DNA of 64,000 nucleotides from Biscogniauxia marginata. Taxonomy: Eukaryota; Ascomycota; Sordariomycetes; Xylariales; Xylariaceae. The stretch is taken from positions 310,001-374,000 of the forward strand of contig MU404069.1 of assembly GCA_022695795.1 (NCBI GenBank), in the 5' to 3' direction. This document shows positions 23,850-35,245 of the stretch, piece after piece (position 1 is the stretch's first letter; every line of letters starts with the position of its first letter). The notes under the pieces are model-generated. The model saw only the letters and a program-made list of their open reading frames with translations. It made no database searches and was not told the origin of the DNA. The position numbers and the translations under genes were made by a program.

Positions 23850-24521
23850 ATGTGCAAAGTCGGCACCATCACCATGGCGGCGGACGGCTGCAACCACGCG
23901 CGCCAGAGCGGCTGGCAAGACGAGGCCGTGATCGCCCACCTGGGCTATCGGATCCAGAAATGCGAGAAGCAGAAGAAAAAGGACGGCGCGGCCGGCGGAG
24001 GAGCAGCAGCAGGAGGAGGAGGAGGAGGAGAAGGAGGAGGAGAAGGAGAAGACCTGACCTCCCCGTCACCCTCGTCCTTCTGCGGCAAGCTCGAGATCGA
24101 CGCGAGCCTGCCGGCGGGCTCGGCGTTCCCGCCGGCGCTGCGGGGGCGGTGCAAGTTCTGCACGGCGTACGAGGGGGACATACGGCTCGCGGACCAGGTC
24201 AAGCAGACGCTGACGGCGTACAACATGGCGCTGCTGTCGGAGGAGGCGCGCGGCGAGGTCGCGGCCGAGATGGGCCGGCTCTTCCAGCGCGCCGTCGACG
24301 AGGCGGCCGCCGCCTACGGGCCCCTGGGCCGCAAGCCCGAGACCGCCCTGCGCGTCCTGCACCGCGAGTACCAGCGCGCCAGCGCCGAGGTCAGCCGCCT
24401 CTGCGGCGAGAGGCAGCTCGCCCCGTACCAGGGTTGGTACCCCGGCGCCGTGACTAGCGGCGGCGGTGGTGCTGGGGGTGCTGGGGGTGCTGGGGGTGCG
24501 GCGGGAGGAGGGGCGCGGTGA
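23850..24521 (+). CDS. Hypothetical GC-rich Cys/Gly-rich protein, 223 aa
   Basis: Single-exon gene of strikingly high GC content compared with its flanks. Residues 1-45 contain CNH and further Cys; residues about 46-70 are a Gly/Ala/Glu-rich low-complexity stretch encoded by GGA/GAG repeats; a CKFC motif appears near residue 100, followed by an amphipathic Ala-rich helical region and a Gly/Ala-repeat tail. Small fungal proteins starting MCK/MCY with scattered Cys and His are common and unstudied. The frame is open upstream to 23682, but the Met at 23850 is favoured because the upstream residues are basic and irregular. Function unknown. Confidence 0.6.
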   Translation: MCKVGTITMAADGCNHARQSGWQDEAVIAHLGYRIQKCEKQKKKDGAAGGGAAAGGGGGGEGGGEGEDLTSPSPSSFCGKLEIDASLPAGSAFPPALRGRCKFCTAYEGDIRLADQVKQTLTAYNMALLSEEARGEVAAEMGRLFQRAVDEAAAAYGPLGRKPETALRVLHREYQRASAEVSRLCGERQLAPYQGWYPGAVTSGGGGAGGAGGAGGAAGGGAR

Positions 24522-26630
24522 TCGGGCGGCCGTGGGTACCTAGTTATGCGGATTTGCTTTGGGTGGGAGGGAGGGAGGGAGTCTAAGGCGTTCAGCTCTG
24601 GGTTGGCGATACGGGAAAAACAATTTTTGTTTAGTTTTGTTTTATCACTTGATCTGTTGCTACATTTCCATAGGATTGTTGCTGTCGTACCCCGGAAGCG
24701 CTTTTGTTTCTCGCATGGGTTGGAGTCCGTACATACATACATGAATACATAACATACAGCCTAACATACAGCCGTTGGTTAGAGGCATTCTGAAATTTAT
24801 TATTTATTATTTTCCCTCTTTGGTATTTTAACTACGCATTATCATCTGCCTGCACTTGAAGAAATAGATACCTGCGTACCCCCCTCTTCGTCTTTCACGG
24901 ATTGTCGTGATCATCCTTGTACGTTCCGGTGTCTGACAAGGGGGGGATATTGGAGCCTTACCTTTGGAAATCAGGAATCGGGTCCAGCTCCCGTTATTCT
25001 TAATCCAATAGCATTTTTGCTTACTACCTATGCATGCACTGCCACCCTCTGGACGTCACTGCAAACTCTTCAGGCAACGAGGCAGAATGATGATTAGTCC
25101 AAAGTACTGCCCATATGGCGAATTGGCCGCAGATCGTGGCTGGTTCTAGAGTCTGCCAACTTTCAACCACCAGCCTCTTACATCTCGGAGATTTTCCTGG
25201 GCTCGGGTTTCCTTGATACTGGTTGGTGTACTTACCTGGTTTCGTTGGGCGACGTTAATTCTCTTTTTAGATACGTCAACGAAGCTAAAATCAAAGACAA
25301 TGCTATTCATTCGCCAACTCCAATGCGATCAGCTAAGTCAGCAAGCGCCGATATCTACGCTTAACTTGACTACAGAGTTCGTCTTAGATTCCCAAAGCCC
25401 TTTCCAGAACCCGCCCCCCCTTTTTAATGTTTCGAGCTCCTGTACTAACCTCATCTTTTATGACAGATGCGGCTCATTGATACAACATGTCCCTCCTTCA
25501 ACGCATGAAAACCGCTCCGATATTTCGGAGGCCTGTAAGTACATGGCCCTCTGCCTCAAGCTCCGGGATTTTCATTGTGGGTTATAAGGCATTGCTTAGA
25601 GGGCGAGTGGTCCGTTTGTGATGGTGTGAACTGGACTTGACAAGCCCCTGAGTTAAACAGACGCACACACCAAAATCGATATCCAGGCCTTTAAGGCTTC
25701 ACTCACCATAGGTGGTTCTCGCGGCTGCGCGACCCCTCACGGATTTCCGCAAGAGTAACAAGTACGTGACTAACTCTATCAGCAGGGGAACTCCCGCGCC
25801 CAATCCTACCTTTGTTCCATACGAGCCTAAGGGCGGCGCCGCTGGCCGAGGGAACGAGGGGAAAAGATACTTTCCCATGTGTCCACTCGCAGCGTGCTAT
25901 CGCAGATGCCACATCTGGAACGCCGGATTCTTGTCGAGTATATTACGCCGCTGGGAAAATAGCACGTTTCGTCTTTTGTAGCGGCCATCCAGGAACAGTA
26001 ATGTCAAGTATCTACTTAGATAAGTGAATGCTATCTCTGTTTCTATTAGGTCCTACCAGATATAACAACCCGCCATGCCCAAACTAGCTGCTGAATAAGT
26101 GATGGGTTTTCTGTAGTCTGAAACAAATCAGCCCTCAGCATTCCGCCTCTGCTCCTTGAAAACCTACCACTCTAGTCAACCAACCCGGTGTAAACAAGCA
26201 AGCGAAAAACGCCAGCCGAGCCAATGGCGACTGCAACCGCCTCCACCGGCTTCCGTCGCGTCACGGCCGCATGCTGACCTGATTTAGAGCAGTCCTGATT
26301 CGACTGTACGTCTGATTGTAGCACAAGACACGTCACTGGCATGCCATAGAAGCCAAGAGAATCTTCATTTGGCTGGGCCATCCAGTTTGAAGGTGCTAGG
26401 TATTCGGCAATGCAATCTAACTGGCGGTGGCTGTGTGGGAAAGGGGGGGATTATCCTAAATGGCGCGCCCGACTTTTGCCTTCTTTCGACATCCTCCCAC
26501 AGCTCAAAACATTTGATCTCGGTCGTATCATGAGCTAATATTCCAAATAACATAAGTCTCTGACCGGAGCAGTCGTCGTTCTCAAAGGCACATGAGGGAA
26601 CCAGGCTATTCACAGTCTCCGTTTCCGACG
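24522..26630. other. Intergenic region, about 2.1 kb
   Basis: Contains ACATAC microsatellite-like repeats near 24730-24770 and AT-rich sequence around 24795-24830. Small open frames at 25213-25587 and 25703-25981 are not supported by any motif. No gene seen. Confidence 0.5.
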
Positions 26631-28472
26631 ATGCCCTCAGAACAGCCTTATCATTATGACTCACTCGAAAAGCAAAGGCGCCAGGTTCGCCTATTTGAGC
26701 TCCTCCCGGGCGAGAAGGATGAACAGTTACGCGGGAAGCTGACCACGGTCGATTTGGACACCGGCCCCGATTTCGACGCAGTCAGCTACGTCTGGGGCAA
26801 TCCGACGCCTCGCTTCACGATCACCGTTGACGATGACAAATTCTTGGAGATCCCAGAGAACTTACGAAATGCTCTCATCAATTTGCGTCGCCGAGACGGT
26901 TCCAGAACACTCTGGGTTGACGCCATCTGCATCAACCAACAAGATACACAAGAGCGCGGCCATCAAGTCCGTTTGATGTGCGCCGTTTATACCACCGCCC
27001 AGATTGTGAGAGTGTGGTTGGACGATGATGTCGACCCCAGTTCGGAACCCTTTCAAATGGCACGGCGACTCGAAATACCCGGGCCTCCGATCGATTGGGA
27101 CCTGTACCCTGTGCCTTCCAAACCTCGACAGCCACGTAACCTTGTCAGTTTGGAAAGTTTTGATCTATATTTTTGGGAGCCGATGTACAAGATACTTAAC
27201 AATTCATACTTTTGGAGGGTCTGGACACAGCAAGAGCTTTTCTTGGCCCGAAATCTACAATTCCATCTCCCCAGGGGCATCCTTCCCCTGGATATCCTGC
27301 TTCGATTCCAAACCGTAGCTGTGCGATCTTATATGAAAAATGTAGATCCGGCATTAAAGTATGCCAACCGGTTTCTGGGTAAATCAGTCAGCGAGTTGCA
27401 TACGGGCTTTGTAACTGGGAGGGCTCTTACTGTCAATGACGCCAATGTTTCGTTTCGTAGCGAGCCTAGCCTCCTCAACCTATTCTTACATTCCCGACTG
27501 CTTGAAGCTACGGAACCCAGGGACCGAGTCTACGGCATGCTAGGGCTCGCAAAGGATTGTGCCGAAGATGACATCTTACCGGACTACAACCTGCCACTAT
27601 CGGAGGTATATAGCTCGGTGATCAAGAATCACGCTCGTAACTATCGATCACTTGACTTCCTATGCTATTATGACCAGTTGCCCCAAGATAGCGATTGTGC
27701 ATGGAAGTCCTTACCAACATAGCTTCCCGCAACGGACAAAGGTTCCTGTCTCGTCTTGGAACTCCCAAATTTTAGCGTATCAACAGTTGGGAAGGATTTT
27801 ACGTCGATCGAGTTCGGAGACGGAGTCATTGCTGTTCAAGGCATCAAATACGACCTAGTTCGGTGGAGGGCAGTGTCAAATATATGCCGGCAAACCATTT
27901 CCGTGTTCTCAAAATACTTCGATCCCTCTGCTCTGTTCCACAATAAGCTTCTTCGTCTTGTACAGTTCTTGTTGTGTCTCCGACAAAAAGAAGCCCGAAA
28001 CCCAGGAAATCTGACAACAAACCAGATTTTGCGTATGATCTTAACTATACACGACGTTGTCACTCGCACACAGTACCCAGATTTACGCTTCGCAGACCTC
28101 GTATTATCGTATAATGGTGGGAATACTTTTCTGGACCTTTGTTTGCTTTTCACAAGGGAATTGGGCCTTTCTATGCAGAACGGCACTTTTGTGGCATTAG
28201 AAGGCGAAAAAGTAGGACTACACACGCCATGCTGTGACCAGAACCAAGCGGAAATAGGAGACGAAGTTTGGATTCTGTTTGGCTGCCATATGCCTATGAT
28301 CCTACGACGGCAGCCAGATCGAGATGGCGAGCCGGGGGCTTATTATTCAGTCGTTGGGCCCTCGATCTTCCCTGAGCTGATGAAGGGAGAGGCATGTGAA
28401 GGGCTTATGGACGACGGCTCCCCTGGACCCAATTACCGAGGTCCAAAGCCGGAGAGAATCTACTTGGTTTAA
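26631..28472 (+). pseudogene. HET-domain (heterokaryon incompatibility) gene with internal TAG
   Basis: HET proteins act in fungal self/non-self recognition and trigger cell death on incompatible fusion. From the ATG at 26631 the frame encodes the HET domain at about residues 45-150: FDAVSYVWGN, LWVDAICINQQDTQERGHQV and an IVRVWLDDD end. It continues through EPRDRVYGMLGLAKD to a TAG at 27720-27722. The same frame then stays open for 249 more codons to 28472 and reads like the family's C-terminal part, so a full protein would be about 613 aa. No intron of credible length removes the TAG. A single base change (for example TGG or CAG to TAG) is the simplest explanation, so this is a nonsense allele, or the protein is shortened to 363 aa. 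Confidence 0.8.
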
Positions 28473-30080
28473 TATAGACGGCAAAGGAGGTGAACTCTAG
28501 GAGGGGTATGGCGTTAGGCTGCACAATTTCACATAGACTTCGTCTATTTTCATTTTTTCTTCGGTCATTTTGAATTGCGAGTAGGTTAGGTACTTCTAGT
28601 CGGGATGGAGTTTTATATGAACAGGAGATTCTATTCCGACGTCCTTCCTCATTAATCAAGAGCAGCCTCTACATAGGCCGTGATGAAACCCTAACTAACG
28701 TGTTCCAGACCAGCTCCCCAATATACCTAAGCTTATAGCATTATCATCCCACAAGACTATCGATTTCTCGAATTCCGGGCAACTAGACCGTCAGATCACT
28801 ACAGCCGGCCGCAGACCCTATCCAGAAGCAAATATTTAATACTCCCTCTGTTGAAACGAAAGGCTCTAGAAAGGAGAGAAAGAGAGAAAAAGGACCCAAG
28901 GCCACACTCAAGGGTATATATACCCCCGCAAGAGTCACGTAAGGCCTGAACTCCATACCCTGGGTGCGACACCTTCTCCTAACTTAACATTCAATATCTA
29001 TGAGATTTACTTCGCCACTAGCAAAATACCATCCTGCCTTCTAGCCCGGCCCCCCTTCTCCACCTCAACTACAAGACTCTCATTAAACGCAGGTCATCGG
29101 AGTTGAGATGAGAAGAAGACATGTCATCATTCAATTGACTTAAAGAAGTGGATGTCCAAGGGACACAGGATCTCTAGTCTCTTAACAGATATAAACAGTC
29201 AGGTTTGATCAAGTTCAAGGTTGATGGATTATAAGCACCCACTCCGGTCTCAATTTATCAGACCTTAATGAACATAGACTTTATGAAACTCGATATTCTA
29301 CAGTGCACCGTGGATAAGTCTGCTTTTGAAGGAAACTCGATGAATGCATGCTTCATGAGTGATTCGAAATCAAACGCATCGGATTTTGAATCGGCAATAG
29401 GCATTGGCCCTAGTCCTGCGAGAAGTCACTAGATAAATAGCTATCCTTCCCTTACTTGGGCTACCTATTAGAATTGGACAGTTTTCGGGTTAAACTGGAA
29501 GGTCCGGCATTCCTTGTCCACCGTGAAACCAGACGGTATTATGGACGGGTGTCTTTAGAATACACCTTACAATTACTACACTTGAGGTTTCGAGAATATC
29601 AAAATGTCTACTTCTAATAGCTATATAGCGATGAGTTTACGGTCCGGCACCTGGATGATGGATAAGTAGAATACGATGAAGCCTCTCTCTCAATATTCCG
29701 CTGGAGGACAGATATGCGGTGTAAGAGTCTCCATGGACTCGAGAAAAAAATCCATATTATTTTTGGACCATAAATATCGCGGACATAGCTAGTTGACGAT
29801 TGCAGAAGGCCGAGACATTGATCGGCCGGAATCTAAGGTGGGGAGGTGCCGAGCTGGCTGCGGGGAGGAATCCGACTACCTATGACACCTAGGCACAGAC
29901 GATGCGGGGATGCTGGTAGGTATGATATAATATATATATAGGTATATATAGTACATCTTACTTCGGGGTTGTAGACTCGTGATAAATCAATATCTCACCA
30001 ATCATCCTTAAAGACATCAGTAGATGTGATCATCACCTCTAGCTATTTACACTTTAGTCTTCGCGGGAACCACATTCAAT
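28473..30080. other. Intergenic region, about 1.6 kb
   Basis: No coding potential is evident. A short TATATA tract lies near 29929-29950, just before the dehydrogenase gene. The sequence is fairly AT-rich and could be old degraded DNA, but I recognise no transposon domain. Confidence 0.5.
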
Positions 30081-32320
30081 ATGAGCGGAGCAAACTCATC
30101 TATCAAAGTGAGCCTAGACGAAGGAATAACGGGGATGGGCATGACTGGGAGAACATGGCGGCTGATGTGTATGATAGCTCAATTTGAAGAATCCAGAGGT
30201 CTTCCGAGACAAGGCATTCGTCAACGGACAATGGATCGAAGCGAAGTCGGGCAAACGATTTGACATCATCGGTTAGTGGGCCATATTCCGGGAGGGGTTC
30301 GACGAGACAAGTGCTGAGCCAGAAGTAGACCCAGGGCGCGACAAGGCGTTCGCAACTTGCCCGGACATGGCCGCCGAAGACGTCGACGATGCGGTGCGGG
30401 CCGCGTCGGAAGCCTTCGACGTCTACCGCAAGTTCACCCCGAGGGCCCGCGCCGACCTCCTCGCGAAGTGGGACGCGTTGATACGAGAGCACGGGGACGA
30501 CCTGGCCGTCATCCTCGTCCACGAGACGGGCAAGACCCTGGCGGAGGCGCACGGGGAGGTCGAGTACGCGACCTCGTTCACGCGCTGGTTCGCGGGTGAG
30601 GCGGAGAGGGTCCAGGGAACCGTCTTCGCCGCCTCCGTGCCCGGGCGCCGCGTCATCACGATCAAGCAGCCGCTCGGGGTCGCCGCCGCCCTCGTGCCCT
30701 GGAACTTCCCCATCGCGTAAGGGCTCCTCTCGTCTCGCGAGAAAGAAAAAGGGGGGGGGGGGGGGGGGGGGGTAAAAAAAATAAAATAATAAAAAAAAAA
30801 AAGGCCAACGGGGGGGGGGACCCCGCAAGGCCCGCGCGGCGGGGGCGGCGGGGGGCACCAGGGGCCCCAACCCGTNNNNNNNNNNGCCCCCCCCCCCGCG
30901 CCCCGCGCCGCGGCCCCCCCCCCCGCCCCCCCCCCCCCCCCAAATATATATATATATATATAACTCACTATTGCCTACGTAGGATGGTCCTCCGGAAGGC
31001 CAGCGCGGCGCTGGCTGCGGGCTGCACGATGGTCACGAAGCCGTCGCCGGAGACGCCGCTGAGCGCACTGGCGCTGGCATATCTAGCCGACAAGGCCGGC
31101 TTCCCCAAGGGCGCGTTCAACGTCATGCCCACGACCCTGGCCAACACCCCGGCCCTGAGCGAGGCGCTCTGCAAGCACCCGTCGGTCAAGAAAGTCAGCT
31201 TTACCGGCTCTGTGAGTCCCTCCTTGCCTCACCTCCGCCGTGTAGAATTGAAACCCCCCCCCCAGTTTTTAGTCCACTGACGGAGAAAATAATAGACACG
31301 GGTAGGGAGGATCCTATCAGCCCACTGTGCGCACAGTTTGAAGAAACTCACGCTCGAGTTGGGGGGCAACTGCCCATTCCTGGTCTTCGACGATGCGAAT
31401 CTCGACCAGGCTCGCGACGGTAAGTTAGTTATACCATCAGCATTAAAAAGAACTTTAGTATAAAAAAAAATCCTTTTTTTTTTTTTTTTTTTTTTTTCAA
31501 TCTGATTCCAGTTCGACAGCATTGATGCACCTGAAGTTCCGGCACGCCGGGCAAGCCTGCATCACGGCGAACCGGGTCTACGTCCAGCGGGGCGTGTACA
31601 AGCGGTTCTCCTCGATGCTCGCGGAGGAGGCCCGCGGGCTCCGGGTCGGCCACGGCATGGAAAAGGGGACCACGATGGGGGCGCTGACGACGGCCTCGGG
31701 CGTGGACAAGACGGCGGGCCAGGTCGAGGACGCCAGGAGGAACGGCGGCACCGTCCTCGCGGGGGGGAACCGCGTCCGCTCGGACGACGTCGGCGGCGGT
31801 TACTTCTTCGAGCCGACGATAATCGCCGACGCCAAGCCCGCGATGAGGGTCGCCTCGGAGGAGACGTTCGGGCCCCTGCTGGCCATCTTCCCCTTCGACA
31901 CGGAGGAGGAAGCCGTGCGGGCGGCCAACGACACGAGCGTGGGTTCGCCTCCAATCTTCCCCTGCGGTATAGTAAGTACTGATGATGATGGATCATTCCA
32001 GATGGGGCTGGCGTCGTACTGCTTCACCAAGAACGTCGACCGCATGTTCCGGATGCTAGAGAACCTGGAGGCCGGCATGATCGGCATGAACACCGGTAAA
32101 TCACCGCCCCACTCCCCTTTCATATCGGAGGCAGCAGGCCGTTCGGGAGACTTGTAGGTGGCTAACTTGCAATACTACTCCAGGGAACGCGTCGGCGGCC
32201 GAGTCGCCTTTCGGCGGGATCAAGGACTCTGGATTCGGGAAGGAGTCCGGCAAGGATGTCGCTATCAACGAGTATCTCATCACCAAGACTGGTACTCTAA
32301 CGTTGGAGGGACAATACTGA
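30081..32320 (+). CDS. Succinate-semialdehyde dehydrogenase
   Basis: Oxidises succinate semialdehyde to succinate, the last step of the GABA shunt (aldehyde dehydrogenase superfamily, yeast Uga2-like). Eight exons: 30081-30107, 30178-30271, 30323-30716, 30983-31211, 31296-31419, 31520-31938, 32002-32095 and 32184-32320, 505 aa. Key residues are all present: Asn168 in PWNFPIA, Lys191 in TKPSPETPL, the FTGS loop, general-base Glu269 in LELGGN, catalytic Cys303 in GQACITANR, and the C-terminal [14 protein letters not shown]. Exons 3, 4 and 6 are very GC-rich. Intron 3 contains an assembly gap and long G and C runs, so its true length is unknown, but both splice sites are clear and frame is kept. 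Confidence 0.93.
30747..30961. other. Assembly gap flanked by poly-G and poly-C in SSADH intron 3
   Basis: A run of more than 20 G near 30750 is followed by A-rich and G-rich sequence, then ten N at 30876-30885, then C-rich sequence up to about 30941 and an AT dinucleotide tract at about 30944-30962. The run of exactly ten N marks a join of arbitrary length. Confidence 0.9.
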
Positions 32321-33667
32321 GTTAGGTAGGTATCTATGCTCAGAAGAGCCAAGCAGTAGGTCCTGGATATCTAAAACGATGCACTCCCCGCACTAAGGAT
32401 TCATCATCACAAGCTTTGTTTCGTTCCCTCAGAGTCGCTAGAGCGCTGCTGGCAAGGAATGAGCGTAAATTTGTCTCCCCTGGCATGTATGGGACTCATC
32501 CAAATATGCTATTTCGAGACCAAGGGTTGGATTTTCCCGAGAAATTCTTTCTTCTTTGGTACGAGATGTCCGCGTCACTATAGGAGAAATGTTTTATAAA
32601 TCAAAACTTAGGTAACGATCCAAGAACCGGCGGCATAAAGCTATGATGGATGATTTGATTTGACCTTTCTAACCTGTTCTTATTCTAAACGTTCCCACCC
32701 CATTAATGAACCTTTCGAATACACATACCACATGTATAGTACACCAATATATCTATTCACAACCAAAACCCCCTTTCGCAGGTTGTGCTCCCTAGACACT
32801 CATGGCATGCACCAGCTATCGTTTCACCACCAGGTTTTTTATACTTAGTAAAAGACCTGCCACAACTAAATATTCGAGGGTCCACCCATATGACAAGGGT
32901 GCTTCTGCTCCGTGTTTCCGTACATACATAGATATATCTCGGCATGGTCCGGCCAAACCCGGAATGCCGTCGGGTGGTGATTTGCAAGGATACCTGGTAC
33001 CGAGGCTGCTCTATTGTGCCGGTATCCGAGGTAAATCCCCCAAATATACGGCCGCTAGGTGCCAACCAAGTATTAATGCGAGATGCATAGATTTTAAGTA
33101 GGAGTAGCTGCATTAAGTCTTGGCCGTAGGGCCCTGAGGTACGGTTCCGGTCATTTTCTCCCAAGGTGTCAAACATGGCATATAGAATTTTGAAATTATT
33201 GTAAGACTTGCTGTACAGTTCATCGATATATTTAATGCGCTTTTAGACATCTTGTAATGTCTTTTATCTGTATCTAGCTTATGCAGAGTCATATAAGAGA
33301 ATAGTGAAAAATGGAGAGAATTTGAATAGGGGTTATTTTTGGTTACCCTCTATGGCCAAGCCTAAGATCAACCGGAATACAAACACCCTTAAACATATTG
33401 CCCACCAAGATGCCGGACATACATAGGATGGAGAATATTTTTTGATTTTATTTTGGGGGCAGTAGCATCCAGGTCACCTGGACGTGTCTAATGCATACAA
33501 ACAGTTTACGTTTACTGGGATTTATTCTCAGGTATCAGACACTTCCCCCGGAACTACCAACTAAAACTCACTGAGGATACGCCCTCCCAATGCATCAATT
33601 TATCGACTTTTGACCAAGTCCATCCAATTCCCTCAATACCAACAATTTACAATTCGACAGGAGGGAA
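32321..33667. other. Convergent 3' regions of SSADH and aldolase
   Basis: About 1.3 kb between genes that end toward each other. A minus-strand open frame of 139 codons (32757-33176) and its plus-strand mirror show no recognisable motif. Two poly-T stretches occur at 33431-33460. No gene seen. Confidence 0.55.
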
Positions 33668-34860
33668 TTATAATTTACCAGCCGTGTTGAAGTCCTGGAG
33701 GGCCTCGGTTACCCGCTTGGCCATGACCTTCTCGCCTTCTCTCACCCAGACACGGGGGTCGAAGTACTTCTTGTTTGGCTTGTCGGCGCCATCTGGGTTA
33801 CCAACAGCTGTGAGAAGGTAGTCCTTCTTGTTGAGCATGTAGTCTCGGATACCAGCGCAGTAGGCGAACTGCATGTCCGTGTCCACGTTAACCTTGACGA
33901 CACCGAACGAGATAGCATCAAGGTACTCTTGCTTGGAAGAACCCGAGCCACCATGGAAGACAAAGGTGACAGGCTTGTCGTTGTCCGTCTTCAGTTGCTC
34001 CTTAACATAGGCCTGGTGCTTGCCTAAGAGTTCTGGGTGTAGCTTGACGTTGCCGGGCTTGTACACACCATGCACATTTCCGAATCCGGCAGCGATCGAG
34101 AAGTACGGGGAAATCGGCGAAAGGGTCTTGTAGATAGCCCAGATATCCTCAGGCTGTGTGTAGAGACTGTAAATCGAAGTGAGCGTGGGCCATGGGGGAT
34201 GGGGGGTGGGGGAATTACCTGTTGTTGTCAACATCCTCATTGTTCACGCCGTCCTCCTCACCACCGGTGATACCAATTTCCTGCAAATAAAGTATTAGCA
34301 GAGTAAAATTAAATCTAGCTATAATGGGGGAGAACTCGTACCATTTCTAGCCACTGCTTCAGGGGAGCAGCCCGCTTCAGGTAAGCAGCAGTAGTGTTGA
34401 TGTTCCACTCGACAGGCTCCTCGGACAAGTCAATCATGTGGGAGCTGAAAAGGGGCTCGCCGTGCTCCTTGAAGTAAGCCTCGTCAGCATCCAACATGCC
34501 GTCGAGCCAGGGGAGAAGCTTCTTGGCGCAGTGGTCGGTGTGCAGGACAACTGGGATTCCATAGGCGGGAGCGACAGCGCGGATGTAGTGAGCACCGGCA
34601 ACAGAGCCCTGAATGGAGGCGTTCTGGTTGGTGTTGGAGACACCCTTTCCGCAGAAGTAGGCGGCACCGCCCTGGGACATCTGCAGGATTATGGGAGACT
34701 TGGCATCGCGAGCGGCCTCGAGAGCAGCAACGACAGTGGAGGAAGAGGTGACGTTGATGGCCGGGATGGCGTACTGGTTCTCGCGGGCGTGGTTGAAGAG
34801 GGCGAGGACATCGTCGCCGACGATGACACCGGTTTTCCGGGAAAGTCTCTGGCTAGCCAT
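33668..34860 (-). CDS. FBA1: Class II fructose-bisphosphate aldolase
   Basis: Zinc-dependent aldolase of glycolysis and gluconeogenesis, which cleaves fructose 1,6-bisphosphate to dihydroxyacetone phosphate and glyceraldehyde 3-phosphate in the cytosol. Exons 34342-34860, 34219-34280 and 33668-34166, 359 aa, the same size as yeast Fba1. Catalytic Asp109 and zinc ligand His110 sit in LHTDHC, Glu182 in EIGITGGEEDG, and further ligands in FGNVHGVY and FVFHGGSGS. The NVDTDMQFA phosphate-binding segment is intact. The start at 34860 (MASQRLSRKTGVIVGDD) aligns with the family; the frame is open further upstream, but that part is probably the leader. Strong CT-rich leader sequence fits high expression. 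Confidence 0.95.
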
Positions 34861-34879
34861 TTTGAACAAGGTTACGAAG

Positions 34880-35245
34880 CTGCTATCGGGTGAGGGTTTT
34901 CCGTATGAGAGATATTTAGAGGCAACTACTGAGAAAGGAGTCAATTAGGCTCTTGAGAGGTAACTGGTAGGAATAGGGCGATAAAGTTGAAGAATAAAAA
35001 GGAAGAAGAGACGTCGAGTGCCAAACGAGAGGGGTTTTAGTAAGGAAAGCATTGAAGTGTGGCAAGTTGACGTCTGTAATCACAAAGACTGACTCTGGTT
35101 CGGCGTTGGGGTGCATTACGGTGTTTTTTGGTGGGATGAGGTGGGATGGTGGGGTTGACAACCGGGCCTCGTCATGACGTGGTTGCAGGTGGAATTTATG
35201 ACGGAGACGGACTGGGTTGCTTGTGTATAATTGCATACTACTTAC
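34880..35245 (-). other. Probable 5'-UTR intron of the aldolase gene
   Basis: On the minus strand a GTAAGT donor begins at 35245 and a GATAGCAG acceptor ends at 34880 (or at 34883), about 20 bases before the ATG at 34860. The upstream exon would be the CT-rich segment near 35250-35400. Leader introns are frequent in fungal glycolytic genes. This rests on splice-site words only. Confidence 0.45.

Noticed and set aside
23852..24457. 201-codon Arg-rich frame inside the GC-rich gene
   Set aside because: Shifted-frame shadow of the GC-rich gene at 23850-24521; Arg runs come from reading GGA/GAG repeats out of frame.
27700..27722. Possible short intron removing the HET TAG (GTGCAT..CATAG)
   Set aside because: It would be only about 27 bp, shorter than any other intron in the window, and lacks a branch site.
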